DNA of 48,015 bases from NCBI RefSeq assembly GCF_001039355.2, contig NW_019775420.1:216202-264216 (forward strand). Direction: 5' to 3'. Shown here piece by piece: positions 35,201-45,506 of this stretch. This DNA is from Lingula anatina. Taxonomy: Eukaryota > Brachiopoda > Lingulata > Lingulida > Lingulidae. The notes beneath the pieces were generated by a model. The model was not told the origin of the DNA, did not search any database, and saw only the letters and a list, made by a program, of their open reading frames with translations. The translations under genes were made by a program, and so were the position numbers. The first letter of the stretch is position 1. Each line of letters opens with the position of its first letter.

Positions 35201-38200
35201 GATATCGAAAAAATGTGGCTGAAGAAGGATGTCCTGTGAGACTTGTCTCCAGTGATCCAAATGGTTACAGCGAACTGCGATTCCAGCACCAAGCCAGATG
35301 CAACAATAAGCTCATTGACCCAGGTGATGTTAAAGTAAACGTTCACCATGCATTCCTTAATCAGATCAAAGGTGCCCCTGCAACCAGCTCAGAAAGTGAT
35401 AATCCTTGTCATCTTTGGTATATGTCCCCGTCAGTTGACCATGATGTCATTTCATACTCCTTGGTCGGCAAAGTTGCAGATACTAACGGGAAATCAGATC
35501 TTTCAAATGGTGATGAAGTTTTCATTTGTTGCCCTTCCCCAATTGAATCAGTTGTCCATGTGCCAATAGAATATGTGATTTCGTCCAGACTCATTCCATG
35601 GGATGTCGTCCCACTATTCCCTGTTGTTCACCTTGCCAAACAGATTCTAGTTGGGTGTATCAACAATGCATCACCTAAAAGTCAGCGCCTGATACTTGTA
35701 CACAATGATGATACCTTGCCTTTGGTTCAGGTCTTGACAGACATGGCCCGTGTTGCAAATTTCGATTTAGAAAGTCTTTCCAGGCATGCCATACCCAAGA
35801 ATAATGCACTCCAGTCATGTCAGACAGTTCTGGTTATGACTGAGATCACCCGGTCCGAAATTGTCCAGTTAGGGAAATTATTCAGCCAAGCACAATGCCT
35901 TCTTGTCTTTGAAGAATTTATTCAGGGCAACGAATTCATGGCTCTTCGAAGACATTTTCCAAATGCCAAAAAGAAGACTTTCTCAATCCGAGACGAGTTC
36001 TCACTGCATCAGTTAAAAGCAAAGGTACCAACGACGGTGGAGTGGCTGTCTGCTTTCAGTGCAGAACTTTCACTGAAATCTGAAGTGAAGCAATTTGTGC
36101 CAATGAATAAGATACCAAATGCACGTTTTGAATTTGGAAATAGCACTGTTGAAGATACAATCGTGGATGTCTGCATGGAAACCCAAGCAATTTACAGCAT
36201 TTCAGTACCACCATCTGGAGATGTGTTTGCCTCCAAAAACAGACTGTTTCGTTCTGATTCTTGCTATGTGGTAATTGGCGGTCTGACAGGCCTAGGTCAG
36301 CTTATCACTAAGTGTTTAGCCAAACATAAAGTTGGTGTCATTGCTACAATATCTCGTTCTGCTCCAACTCCAGATCAGTTACGTGAGAGACGAGATCTTG
36401 AAATCAAACACCAAGTTCTGGTTATTCACGAGCAAGCTGATGTTTCCAATTACACTTCAGTTTCCAGTGCTTTTGAAAGACTTGCACAACGCAAAATCCC
36501 AATTAAAGGCATTTTTCATGGCGCTGCTGTTTTGGCCGATGGTGCCTTTGTAAATCAAAATCAAGACACATTTGAAAGAGCGACAGGTCCCAAAATAAAG
36601 GGTTCCTGGAACTTGCACAAGTTGTCCATCAACCTTCCTCTCGACTACTTTGTGATGCATTCCTCAGTCGCATCACTGCTGGGAAACCCTGGCCAGACAA
36701 ACTACGGAGCCGGCAATGCATTCATGGATAGCCTTGCTCACTACAGAAGACAGCAGCATCTGCCTGCACAGTCCATCAACTGGGGTGCACTAAACTTGGG
36801 CCTACTAAATCAGAATCCAAATACGGGGCAAAGACTGAAAAATGAAGGTATAAATGCATTAAATGAAGATGACATATTGGAATGTTTCCTCCATGCACTT
36901 TTACGCAATGATGCACAGGCCATGTACGCAGACATCCCCTTCAAGACCAACAGCAAAAGTTTCCACTCAAATGATGACGCCGATTCAGCAGAGGTCACTC
37001 TGAATATAGAACAGATCAGAAATATGTCAAGTGAAGACAGAAAACAGTACATCAAACACTGGGTGATGCGAACGACGGGGAGAATTCTGATGGGCCCCTG
37101 TAAGATTGATGAAAACCAATCTTTGAATGACCTGGGCTTTGACTCTCTTAATATGATGTCATTTATCCGCAAAGTAAGGGACCAATTCCAAGTTTCCCTT
37201 ATACCCGCAGTGCTCATGAGCAGTGATCAAAAACCAACTACATTTGCTGACCTCATAGAACAGTTGATTGGGGATGGAGTTCAGCAACATAGTCCACATT
37301 CTCCTAACAGGTCTATTCAAAAACCTGCCTTCACACACCGATGGAAATACAACAGTCAGGGAACAAAAGAAGATCTCGCAAACCACTTAATTGTGAAAAT
37401 CAGGTTGCCAGAACAGGGATACGCTGCTGACATTGTGCTTTGGCAAAATATTACAAAGTTAGTGTCAGAAAATAATCCAGTCCTCAGGATGAGATACAGA
37501 AGAAATGCTGGGCTAGGAACAGACAAGATAGAGTTTCTTTCAGATGATACTCCGGAGGTGCAGCTCATAGACGGAACAGAAGATTCCATGGAACGAAGTA
37601 TAGAGGAGATTATGAGACGTCCTTTCAACAGTTCCAACGAATCGCCTTGGCGTGTTGCCTTCGTAAACACCACACCGCCAATGGTGTTATTTGTGTTCCA
37701 TCACATAGCGGTGGATGTTGATTCTATGAGGATAATGCTGCAGGATAATATCCTTCCTTATCTGCGTAGCGTCCATGCAGGCAATCCTTTGACAACACAT
37801 TTCGGTAAAGTCAGCGCAATACCCAGCTTAGCTGATGCCATAGATCGCCATCTGACAGAAGAAGAAAAGACAAGATTAAAAGTATTTTGGGAAAACAATC
37901 TGCCGGAAGAAGTTCCTCTTGTGCGAGTCTCAAAAAAAGTGTTACCACAATGCACTTTTGGAAAGTCTGTTACTGTAACGGGGCAGATAGACGACGATAT
38001 GATGATACATTTGTTAAGATGGCGTGGCAGCGAGGAATTCACACTTTTTCAGTTCATATGTAGCGTTTATCAACTTTTGCTTCATGCTGCATCAAACATT
38101 GAGCGATTTGTCATATCAGGAAGTGTCGACATGCGTGTTGCACTGGGATTGGAAGGGGTGATGACGAATTGCGTGAACATTCTCCCTATTCCTGTTCGCT

Positions 38201-38625
38201 TTGACAACCACTCTCAAACATTTCGAGAGTTCCTGAGAGTCAACAAGAGCACAATTCAGAAATGCTGTGTTGAAAATGCTCTCTGTCCTCCGGACTTAAT
38301 TTATGATACAATGCCACAGGAACAAGTTGCGAACATTGGAAAGCACCTCATTAACTACCACAATGCCGTGGTTGAGGAAGACAATGCCCTATTTGGAGGA
38401 GCCGTCATAGAACATTATTTGTTAGATTTCTACAGGGAAACCAGACTTGAAGTCATCGAGTCCGATCATCCGAAGCGCATTGAACTTAAATTCCAGGGTT
38501 CTTGCGATCTGCTGGATGATGAGACAATCCACGTCCTCATGAGTCGACTCATGGCACTTGTGGGAGCTACAATTAGAAACCCCGATCATACTATAGAGAC
38601 CCTAATAGAGAAAGCGACAGCATAA
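25888..38625 (+). CDS. Type I polyketide synthase, KS-AT-DH-KRs-ER0-KR-ACP-C (six exons)
   Basis: Exons are 25888-26096, 26319-26479, 26782-26982, 30664-30845, 31242-31416 and 31811-38625. Every junction is GT-AG and phases agree, giving 2580 residues. The start [18 protein letters not shown] matches where KS domains begin; the same frame is open upstream to 25768, but that segment is hydrophobic and looks like non-coding leader. Catalytic residues are intact in KS (C177, H309, H349), AT (S658), DH (H969, D1138), KR (S1928, Y1941) and ACP (S2088). The ER segment is degenerate and a condensation-type domain with HHIAVD (2273-2278) ends the protein. There is no thioesterase or reductase, unlike animal fatty acid synthase. 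The 6.8-kb last exon holds almost everything after the KS. It is predicted to build a reduced polyketide cytosolically; the product is unknown. Confidence 0.95.
26257..26284. repeat. (AT)n microsatellite in PKS intron 1
   Basis: Alternating AT run immediately before the polypyrimidine tract and acceptor of exon 2. Confidence 0.9.
27912..28130. repeat. Dispersed repeat in PKS intron 3
   Basis: Second copy of the 9285-9480 repeat in the same orientation, with extra TTTATAACA duplications (about 27972-27995). Confidence 0.65.
28288..28382. repeat. (TAA)n with a GGCCTCCGGCC tail segment
   Basis: Two TAA-rich runs flank TTTATTCAGTTTTTCAAGGCCTCCGGCCC. The layout of a trinucleotide tail beside a short hairpin resembles 3' ends of LINEs or SINEs, but no body is attached. 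Confidence 0.55.
29575..30286. mobile_element. TIR element in PKS intron 3 with internal tandem repeat
   Basis: TTATGCCCCTATTTCACACA begins the element and its reverse complement ends it. Inverted similarity extends about 60 bases (CACGAATCCTGAAATTTGTC near the right end). A second TIR-like start lies at about 29743, and 30006-30108 is repeated directly at 30109-30210. There are many CGAAT/ATTCG words and no real protein; the two minus-strand frames here simply read the tandem copies. Probably a MITE with a nested or rearranged copy. Confidence 0.8.
30943..30991. repeat. Poly-C plus (CA)n microsatellite in PKS intron 4
   Basis: A run of 17 C bases is followed by ACATACACACACACACACACGCACACGCAC. 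It lies within the intron after exon 4 and is not part of the coding sequence. Confidence 0.85.
32587..33570 (+). other. Acyltransferase domain (residues about 569-896)
   Basis: Begins [15 protein letters not shown]. The nucleophile elbow reads [14 protein letters not shown] (S658), in place of the common GHSxG. The second catalytic histidine is in AYHSQHME. Extender specificity (malonyl or methylmalonyl) cannot be assigned because the YASH/HAFH-type motif is not in a standard form. Confidence 0.88.
33690..34545 (+). other. Dehydratase domain (residues about 936-1221)
   Basis: Double-hotdog region with [11 protein letters not shown], which fits the HxxxGxxxxP motif (H969), and [13 protein letters not shown] with the catalytic Asp (D1138). 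Both halves are present, so dehydration of the 3-hydroxy intermediate is predicted. Confidence 0.9.
34561..36100 (+). other. KR structural subdomain followed by a degenerate enoylreductase (ER0)
   Basis: Residues about 1227-1426 resemble the non-catalytic KR half ([11 protein letters not shown], then [15 protein letters not shown] and SLVDLYSG). Residues about 1460-1740 start like an ER ([21 protein letters not shown]) and keep a GDEVFICCP strand, but where an active MDR-type ER has a glycine-rich GGVGxAA loop there is [23 protein letters not shown] binding is therefore not expected. No methyltransferase motif is seen. The order KRs-ER-KR is standard for reducing modules. Confidence 0.78.
36240..36960 (+). 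other. Ketoreductase catalytic domain (residues about 1786-2026)
   Basis: NADPH loop [13 protein letters not shown], then [19 protein letters not shown] with Ser1928 and Tyr1941 followed by [10 protein letters not shown]. The VLADG string (D1886) matches the conserved second Asp of the LDD motif that marks B-type stereochemistry, with the first Asp replaced by Ala. Active ketoreduction is predicted. Confidence 0.92.
37015..37270 (+). other. Acyl carrier protein domain (residues about 2045-2130)
   Basis: Four-helix carrier with the [10 protein letters not shown] motif; Ser2088 is the phosphopantetheine site. It follows the KR directly as in animal FAS and iterative PKS proteins, and precedes a linker to the terminal domain. 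Confidence 0.94.
37315..38610 (+). other. C-terminal condensation-type domain (residues about 2145-2576)
   Basis: The segment has the BAHD/NRPS condensation signature [11 protein letters not shown] (HHxxxD, His2274 as presumed catalytic base), preceded by [12 protein letters not shown], and a later [25 protein letters not shown] block matching the conserved FVNT-type region of C domains. Length of about 430 residues is the family norm. Such domains join an acyl-carrier-bound acid to an amine or alcohol, so here it may release the chain as an amide or ester. A structural role is the alternative. Confidence 0.85.
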
Positions 38626-39370
38626 CATTTGCCATATGCTCATTATAATGCTAGCACACAAAAGATGTAAGCAGTTTATCATAGGTTTTTCAAATGATTC
38701 AGTTGGCTTGTTTCACAGACCCTTTTTTAGAGTACAGAAATTCTTGTGAATATTTTACATTCTGAAATGGACAAACGAAGTTCATCTTATATTTGGGCAC
38801 CAACGACAGCCTGGCACACAAACCAAACATGCTGCTGTATGAAGCAATTTATTTTCTACAGGGCGAATAGGCTTAACTAAGTATTATTTTAAACATTCAA
38901 CAGATAGCATGAATGGCATATGTCGGCTGTGTCCATAAGATAAAACTCCTTCATTGTAATTTTTTATATGATTTATCCCCGAATTAAAATTATATACATT
39001 TTTCTAATTACTGTAATTGTAAACGGTAGAGTGTACTTAGAGTACTGTGCATGGTCGTTAGATAGGTATCTACATGTATTATAGCGGACTTTAAGTTCGG
39101 CGTTGCAACTGAACTTGTTCAAACATTTCAATTGAGATAATTAATTGTTACTTATAATTGGATATTAGACCGACAAAGAGGCGGCACTTCTTTCAGGAAG
39201 AAGGTTACTTGAATTGTGTCACTGTATATACTTTATAGTAATATGGTACAGTGCACTCTCTATTTTTGGAGTATGCTCAACATGTCTTAGATAATTAGTA
39301 CATTATATATTACAGCTTTATATGTTTTCATGGCTATATTTGAGCCATTTTGTTCTGTACTTTTGTACCG
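38626..39370. other. PKS 3' flank
   Basis: AT-rich, with an ATTAAA variant polyadenylation hexamer near 38985 that could end the PKS transcript. No gene or repeat recognised. Confidence 0.35.
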
Positions 39371-39515
39371 GTGTAACGTGACAGAGAGTCCCTCATAACA
39401 GAGAGTCTGCTTCCCATTCATTTGTACAGGTGAGCCTCGCCCTAAATTTTGACCCACTTAGTTCAGGCTAACCCTAACCATTATAACTATATGGAGGGCG
39501 GACTCTCTGTTACAC
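39371..39515. mobile_element. Short inverted-repeat element with ACAGAGAGTC ends
   Basis: GTGTAACGTGACAGAGAGTCC at the left, a second AACAGAGAGTC at about 39397, and GGACTCTCTGTTACAC-like sequence at the right form nested inverted repeats around about 100 bases. It includes a CTAACCCTAACC string that is only incidentally telomere-like. Confidence 0.55.
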
Positions 39516-39950
39516 GGACCCTTCGTTTTGTTACTCCTAATCTAGTGATCTTTATTATTTCACATGACACACATGTTGTGGGTCATTTGGCTTTCTGGAT
39601 AAAAAGGATTATAAAGCGATTTTTGAGCCAAAATAATGCACGTAAAGAAACCAAATTTGCTTGTTGACCCATGTGGCAGACTAGCCGTAGCCAGGTGCTA
39701 ATTGAGAGAAATCAAAGGAGATGAGACTACAGAACAGGTGAATCAGCAAGCCAAGTTTTCTTCCACGGGTGAGACATTCGCACAAGATCAATTAAACGAA
39801 ATTTATTAATATGAATTTATTTATATGAGTTGTTTGTAAAGAGTTCAATTTGTCCTTAATTGAATTATGATTAATGATAAAATATCACGCTATGTGATGC
39901 TTTTAGCTTCTTTTAAGTATGATGTTTAGCTCTACATGTTACTGAGAGTA

Positions 39951-40194
39951 AGGGACCGTTCACATGAAAAATCTATTTTCTAAAAATCTATTTGCGGTAT
40001 CTTGTGATCACGGTCTATGGCCCTGAATAACCCGCGACGTAATTACTGGCAGCGCCGAGAATTAATTACAGCTTTGGAAGTAACTGGCTCGCTCTGCCCG
40101 TAATTACCCCGTGGGGTGTTCAGGGCACTGACCGTGATCGGAAGATACCGCAAATAGATTTTTAGAAAATAGATTTTTCATATGAACGCAGCCT
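39951..40194. mobile_element. Foldback MITE (about 244 bp)
   Basis: The left arm includes AAAAATCTATTTTCTAAAAA, TCTATTTGCGGTATCTTG and TGATCACGGTC. The right arm is its near-perfect reverse complement (GACCGTGATCGGAAGATACC, GCAAATAGATTTTTAGAAAA and so on). Inverted pairing continues inward (GGCCCTGAATAACCC against GGGGTGTTCAGGGC). The termini AGGGACCGTTCACATG and TATGAACGCAGCCTA match less well. Confidence 0.85.
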
Positions 40195-40197
40195 AGG

Positions 40198-40230
40198 CGA
40201 GAGGGAGAGAGGGAGAGAAAGAGAGAGATA
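40198..40230. repeat. GA-rich low-complexity tract
   Basis: GAGAGGGAGAGAGGGAGAGAAAGAGAGAGA directly after the foldback element. Confidence 0.8.
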
Positions 40231-42524
40231 GTTAACGAAACTCATGTCGGTCAATTTTTTATTACAGAACCATTTGCACGGGTTATTTAGTTCCTGGCTT
40301 CAATCAGCTTTGCATGGCTAAACACAATCCATGGAAGATATAGACTTGGAAAGGTACTTGTGACAAAAACTAACAAGTTCTACTTCTATTCAAACCAATT
40401 ATTAGAGTACAGTTGTGCCATCGAAATAACTTGTTCAGCGTTTATAAAATAGAGCCAGCATTAAAAAACGCGTTATGCCACTTATAAAATGTGATTACTG
40501 TATAACTTTCGATTGCGTCGTTTATTTCAGTGTGCCGGAGGAAGGTAGTGACAATGAAAAGCCATATCATTGTGAAACTGAACATTGGAATAGGCATATT
40601 TCATTTGTTTAAAAATCTTTTCATTGGTATTTTTGCAGGGATAAGCTGTGGTTTTCATTTTACATGATCTTAATTGTACATATTTAAAAGTAATGTTTAG
40701 TTGGACCAAGTAATGTGTAAGATGTCAATGTGTATAGAACAGTTTCGACATTTGAAAAGACGCTGATATCTTTTAAAATATTTTCACTGTCCTAGAGACA
40801 AAATTACTGTATGGAATAATTTGTTATAGACATATTTTTAACTTAAAATTTATCTCATTTTCATTTTCATTGTTTCTTTAAGATAAATCAGGATTGGTTT
40901 TACAGTATGGTTTTTTTCTATTCTTGTCCTAAATGCTTAGGTTTATTCAATTTGGTATTGTATACAGCCTTTCCTATTTTTCAAATAGAATTTTTTTGTT
41001 ATTGAAGATAAAGTTGCTCCATTTTTCAAAATTGAAAAAAAATGTGCAATATGTACCTTTAATTACACTTGATGGAATATTTGGTGGATTATTTCTAATA
41101 TATGCAAACATTTTTGAAGTGATTTGATGTCTAAAAGCTCGAGTTAATTCAGTTTGGTATTACAGTCCTTTCATCTTATTTGTTATTATTTATAATTATA
41201 ATTGGTATAATTATTGTTATTAATTATTATTATTCTACAGACTTGACATTTAATATTGAATATTTTTTTCGAAATCATTTTACATTAGTTTTTTCCTATT
41301 TTGCTGACTGATCAATGAAAATAAGGATTAAAATCGTGTTTTAATAACTTTTAATTATCTCTTTGATGTCATTGTGACACCATTTCATTAATTGAATTCG
41401 CCAGTGAAGCAAACAAAAATACACTGCTTATTCAATGTCATACGACACCCATTAAAAACGATATTTTGGATCTCCATATTTTCCTAATTATCGTCTGTAA
41501 AAGAGTTACACGCCCCACAAAGGCACCTCATGTCAGTGTCTTGTCATGGTAACGGTCGCTGTTATGCCTGACCTCTTCTGGCTGCTACCAGGGCTCTAAA
41601 GCGGCAAGACATTACTTGGGATAGGTTTTTTAGAGTTCAATCTGGAATAACATACCAGGCATCGGTCAAATTTGTCCAATTTGGTCCAGTTTTGTTGTAG
41701 GACATGTAGGCCATTGATTTGGTGAGTAATGGCCTACCCACATATTGCCTGTGTGTTTCAAATATGGCGATTTTGATGACGAAGGTAGCTGCTCAATTCC
41801 CTGGTTCTGTAAGTTATCTGCTATTAAAAGTGCTCTGGCAAACTCACCATGGAACCCAAAAATTGTTGGTTCCCAGATTATTCCTTTTTTTGATCTGGTT
41901 CAGGTTTTTTATCGATGTTTTGGTACCAATGTGGTGTCCACTCCAAATACTGACGCTGCCAATGACCCTAGCCACTTTAGACGCGGCAGACGCTTCGCCG
42001 TAGACCTCTTCTGGATGTCTATAAATCTGTTTCGACTAGTTGAGCGGTACAGGTGAAATCTGACCTCAATAAAGAAAGCCACGCGGTTTCAATGTTTTAC
42101 CCAGAAACGGTAATGGTCCCCAATTCATTAGAAAAACAGACGACGATGTTTTGCTGTTTACTGTTGATTCCTCGGAGGTCGTCTGGTATTCTAACATGCT
42201 AAGACCAGTTTGGTATTCGCTACGGCCCTTAAAAGCGCGTTTTGGTGGCATTTTACCCCTCATTCTGAACGGACTGGGTGGTTTTTGTTTAGTTGCAGCA
42301 GCATATCCCGAAAGACAGCGAGTCCTTTACCCTGGTGGTAAGATTTCGATACATTGGGCGAGACCTCAGTCTAGGTACGTTCCGTTTGGCGCAATAAACT
42401 GTCTGGCAATGTCTGTCTTTTTCGCGCCATTCTGCCACAGATTAACAATTCTGTAATACACTGCTTGGCTCATTTTACGAGCTGCAAAAACAACTACTTG
42501 TATGCAAAATTTTAAATTCTTCTA
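40231..42524. other. Gene-poor stretch
   Basis: Short open frames between 41719 and 42456 are not recognised and do not chain into an exon series that I can defend. The rest is AT-rich with an ATTATTATT run near 41190-41235. Confidence 0.35.
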
Positions 42525-42587
42525 TGTCAAAAAAGTATCCATATATCGGCAACTAATGAGTTGCCGATATATGGATACTTTTTGACA
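42525..42587. repeat. 29-bp hairpin with 4-base loop
   Basis: TGTCAAAAAAGTATCCATAT... and ...ATATGGATACTTTTTGACA pair almost perfectly (one extra A) across the loop AATG. This could be a minimal foldback element or a precursor hairpin if transcribed. Confidence 0.85.
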
Positions 42588-43010
42588 GAACCATGCTTTG
42601 CCAAATCCAAGCTTTGACCAGCCCAAAGGAGCACTACCCAATTAAACCACTGCATATTACACAATGCAGCAGCGCAACAGGCATGGTAGTCAGTTAATTG
42701 GTAGCGACATACCTGACTACACACTTCTCCATTCACGTTTCTTATATGAGATCGGAGTTTTTTAAAAAAAAAACGCATTTTTACCTAGGCATACCTTCAA
42801 AACTAAAATATTCCATATTTAATGTGAAGTCTGTACAAACAGAATTTCTGTTGAAGTAAAAATTACTAAATGTTTAAAATTTTCTTTATAGAAAAATTAT
42901 ATAACTATCCATTGACAGTATAGATATACATGTAGATCACTGAATCTGTGCTCAAATTTAAAATCTCTGTGTTACGTACACTTTCTATCAGATCTAGTGC
43001 AATTATGTAT

Positions 43011-43110
43011 TTAACAAAATGTAAAATTTAACATATAGTAAAAAGGTGGTCATTTCATATTAAACAAAATGTAAAATTTAACATATAGTAAAAAGGTGGT
43101 CATTTCATAT
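43011..43110. repeat. 50-bp tandem duplication
   Basis: Two copies of a 50-bp unit (TTAACAAAATGTAAAATTTA ... GGTGGTCATTTCATAT) differing at one or two bases; a recent local duplication. Confidence 0.95.
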
Positions 43111-43924
43111 ACCACAAACAGGTTCATTTGGCTTCAGGGGTCTAAAAATGTACATGGCGATTTTTTTGTTTCAGAATGAAGCTGCTCTGTAATTGGCCCG
43201 TATTTAATTGTATATGGACTTACACCAGTCCTGCTTAATTAAAATTATGTTAATTAAAAAAATAAAATCGATATTGTTTGATTAACCATCTTTCATGTTG
43301 TTAAAATAACTTAGTAGCCAATACAATAGACTATAAGTGGATAATTACTTCTCATTTCTTTTATTTTGAACACATTAATGTTACGGTTATTTGTCCTTCG
43401 GTTGCCCACTAGGAGAGGGTCAGAGTAGGCGCAGTCTCCTCCCATACTTTCTGATGATACGAAATCAAGCTGTAGTATCTCCATAATTATGCCCTATATA
43501 TTACAGTTAAAATTGGCCTAATCTACTGATTCAATTCCTCGAGCTAAAAGAGAAAATTGTTGTGACAGTCATGTTTTGAACTACTGCCCACTCAGTTACC
43601 AATGTGGAAGAATTGTACAACTGCATCTTCAAATTCATCACCTAAAGACACAAAGGAACTTTAACCTGCATCTGTCCAAATTTCCCAAATATGGCGACCC
43701 ACTACAAAGCTTGCCGTCTAATCCGCTAATGGACACTGAATAGGTATCTCGTGGAGAATTATTCAAGTTGGTCGGCAATATTTGACCTTTGGGCTATTGA
43801 CATATTTGACCCCTATTCTGAATGGGGCCATTGACAAATTATTTTCCACTGCCGTTGTTCCTGGCAACGTGAGGCGTATTTCCATTTCCATTTCCTGAGA
43901 CTCAGAACGGCCAACAAGGAAGAG

Positions 43925-43975
43925 TTATACATATTGCAAGTTTATATATATATATATATAAACTTGCAATATGTA

Positions 43976-43978
<3 letters not shown>
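43925..43978. repeat. 54-bp perfect palindrome with an AT core
   Basis: TTATACATATTGCAAGTTTA and TAAACTTGCAATATGTATAA flank an AT-alternating centre, so the whole is self-complementary. It directly precedes the long AT microsatellite. Confidence 0.9.

Positions 43979-43979
<1 letters not shown>

Positions 43980-44034
<55 letters not shown>
43980..44034. repeat. (AT)n microsatellite
   Basis: Uninterrupted AT run of about 54 bases, next to the 43925-43978 palindrome. Confidence 0.95.
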
Positions 44035-44036
<2 letters not shown>

Positions 44037-44523
44037 GCAAAACATCGCAATTGGTATCAAATTAATGAACTCGCATTTTTATTACATGACTCATCCTGTT
44101 CCTATTTGATACTCTCAAGCTAATAAACTGACCCTTAGTATAGCTCTTAGTTTCCAAATAATGCGACAGAAAACAATATCACTAACTGTTGTCAACAATT
44201 TTCGATACAGATATACATAGAGATTTTTTCAGTTAATGATCATAAATTAGAAAACGATGTTTATATAGACAGTTTGTATTTCAGCAGAGAATTTCAACCA
44301 TTAACAAAAGAGGACAGAATTCAGCCACCGCCTGATTTACTCGGACCCTCCTTCAACAGCCGCCATCCCCAGTGTAAATCGATTCAATAGATAATTGATT
44401 CAATAGACAACGTCATTATCAACAACAACAAAAAAAAAATTTTTGAAAAAAACCAATCAATTTTTTTTCTTTTGCAACCGATTAATTTACCTTCTTCTCC
44501 AGGTGCTCTCCGTTTGATGTATT

Positions 44524-44550
44524 CGTAGCTGTGTTGTGCACACAGCTACG
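44524..44550. repeat. 11-bp perfect hairpin
   Basis: CGTAGCTGTGT and ACACAGCTACG around the loop TGTGC. It could act as a terminator-like or protein-binding structure, or be a MITE relic. Confidence 0.75.
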
Positions 44551-44890
44551 ATAGATGTGAAATGATTATCATTTTGAAAAAGAAACCCTGAGATTGATTT
44601 ATTTTATTATTCTAAATCTTGAAACTATCGTTACTTACTGACGTAATAATCAGAATAGCCTTGTATAGTTACCGTTTTGCGATAATCTATGGCGTCATAA
44701 TGCAACGTCATGACAAGAACCAAAACCGGGATCCTCAGACTTTCAGGTTGCTACATTACTACGTTTCGCCCCTGGTCGACGATTTTTTCTTTTATTTACG
44801 TTATAATATTAATCACAGTATTTTATTGTGACGAAACATTTCAACATCGCAGGACAACAAACAATGAAAACAAGACTGCATGCAATTTGA

Positions 44891-45506
44891 TAACGTATGT
44901 ATCGGTAACGTATGTATCCTATAAACCAACCATTTGAAGACTACTTTTTGTCCCCTTTCTCTTTTATTGTAACGTAATATACAGTAAGAATTAGATGTTG
45001 GCTCATCAGATGTTGTCAGCAGTTGAAAGTGATTAAAATATAGGTAACGTATGTATCGAATTAAATCAAACTCCGTATTTCTGTGAGTTGTTCATATGAT
45101 AATTAAAGAAACAATCATAAGTTAGAAATAATTCACAGTTTATTTACCCTGGTTTTCAGGGCTAAATTATGACCATTTTCACTCTTAAGAGTCCGTTTTT
45201 GGCAGTGTTACGTCAAGTTTTAAGAAGCAGTAACATTTACCCTGGTTTTCAGAGCTAAATTATGACCATTTTCACTCTTAAGAGTCCGTTTTTGGCAGTG
45301 TTACGTCAAGTTTTAAGAAGCAGTAACATATGTATCCTTGCACTGTAATTTATCATGAAATGAAATTTTAAAAAGGAACATTTTTGTGGAGATGCCATTG
45401 TATAATATTCACCTAATAGGCTTAACTCGACCGGTTGTAGAAGATATTAGGTGTAATCTCAGGTTTTACTGCATTCTTTCGTCTCGGCGAAGGTAACGCA
45501 AGTATC
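44891..45506. repeat. Recurrent GTAACGTATGTATC motif
   Basis: Copies at 44891-44903, 44905-44918 and 45044-45057, with variants at 45323-45336 (GTAACATATGTATC) and 45493-45506 (GTAACGCAAGTATC). All are in the same orientation within about 600 bp. Confidence 0.7.
45143..45328. repeat. 93-bp tandem duplication
   Basis: Two copies (45143-45235 and 45236-45328), starting TTTACCCTGGTTTTCAG and ending AAGAAGCAGTAACA, with a single visible mismatch. The unit includes the small palindrome ACTCTTAAGAGT. Confidence 0.95.

Noticed and set aside
39470-39482. Telomere-like CTAACCCTAACC
   Set aside because: Fewer than two and a half units, within a small inverted-repeat element; no array.
41719-42456. 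Overlapping open frames that might be exons of a host gene
   Set aside because: A donor-like CAGGTGAAA ends one frame, but no acceptor, partner exon or domain could be fitted, and the frames overlap each other.
43450-43475. Second CTGATGA...GAAA hammerhead-like string
   Set aside because: Only three bases separate the two core strings, leaving no helix II.
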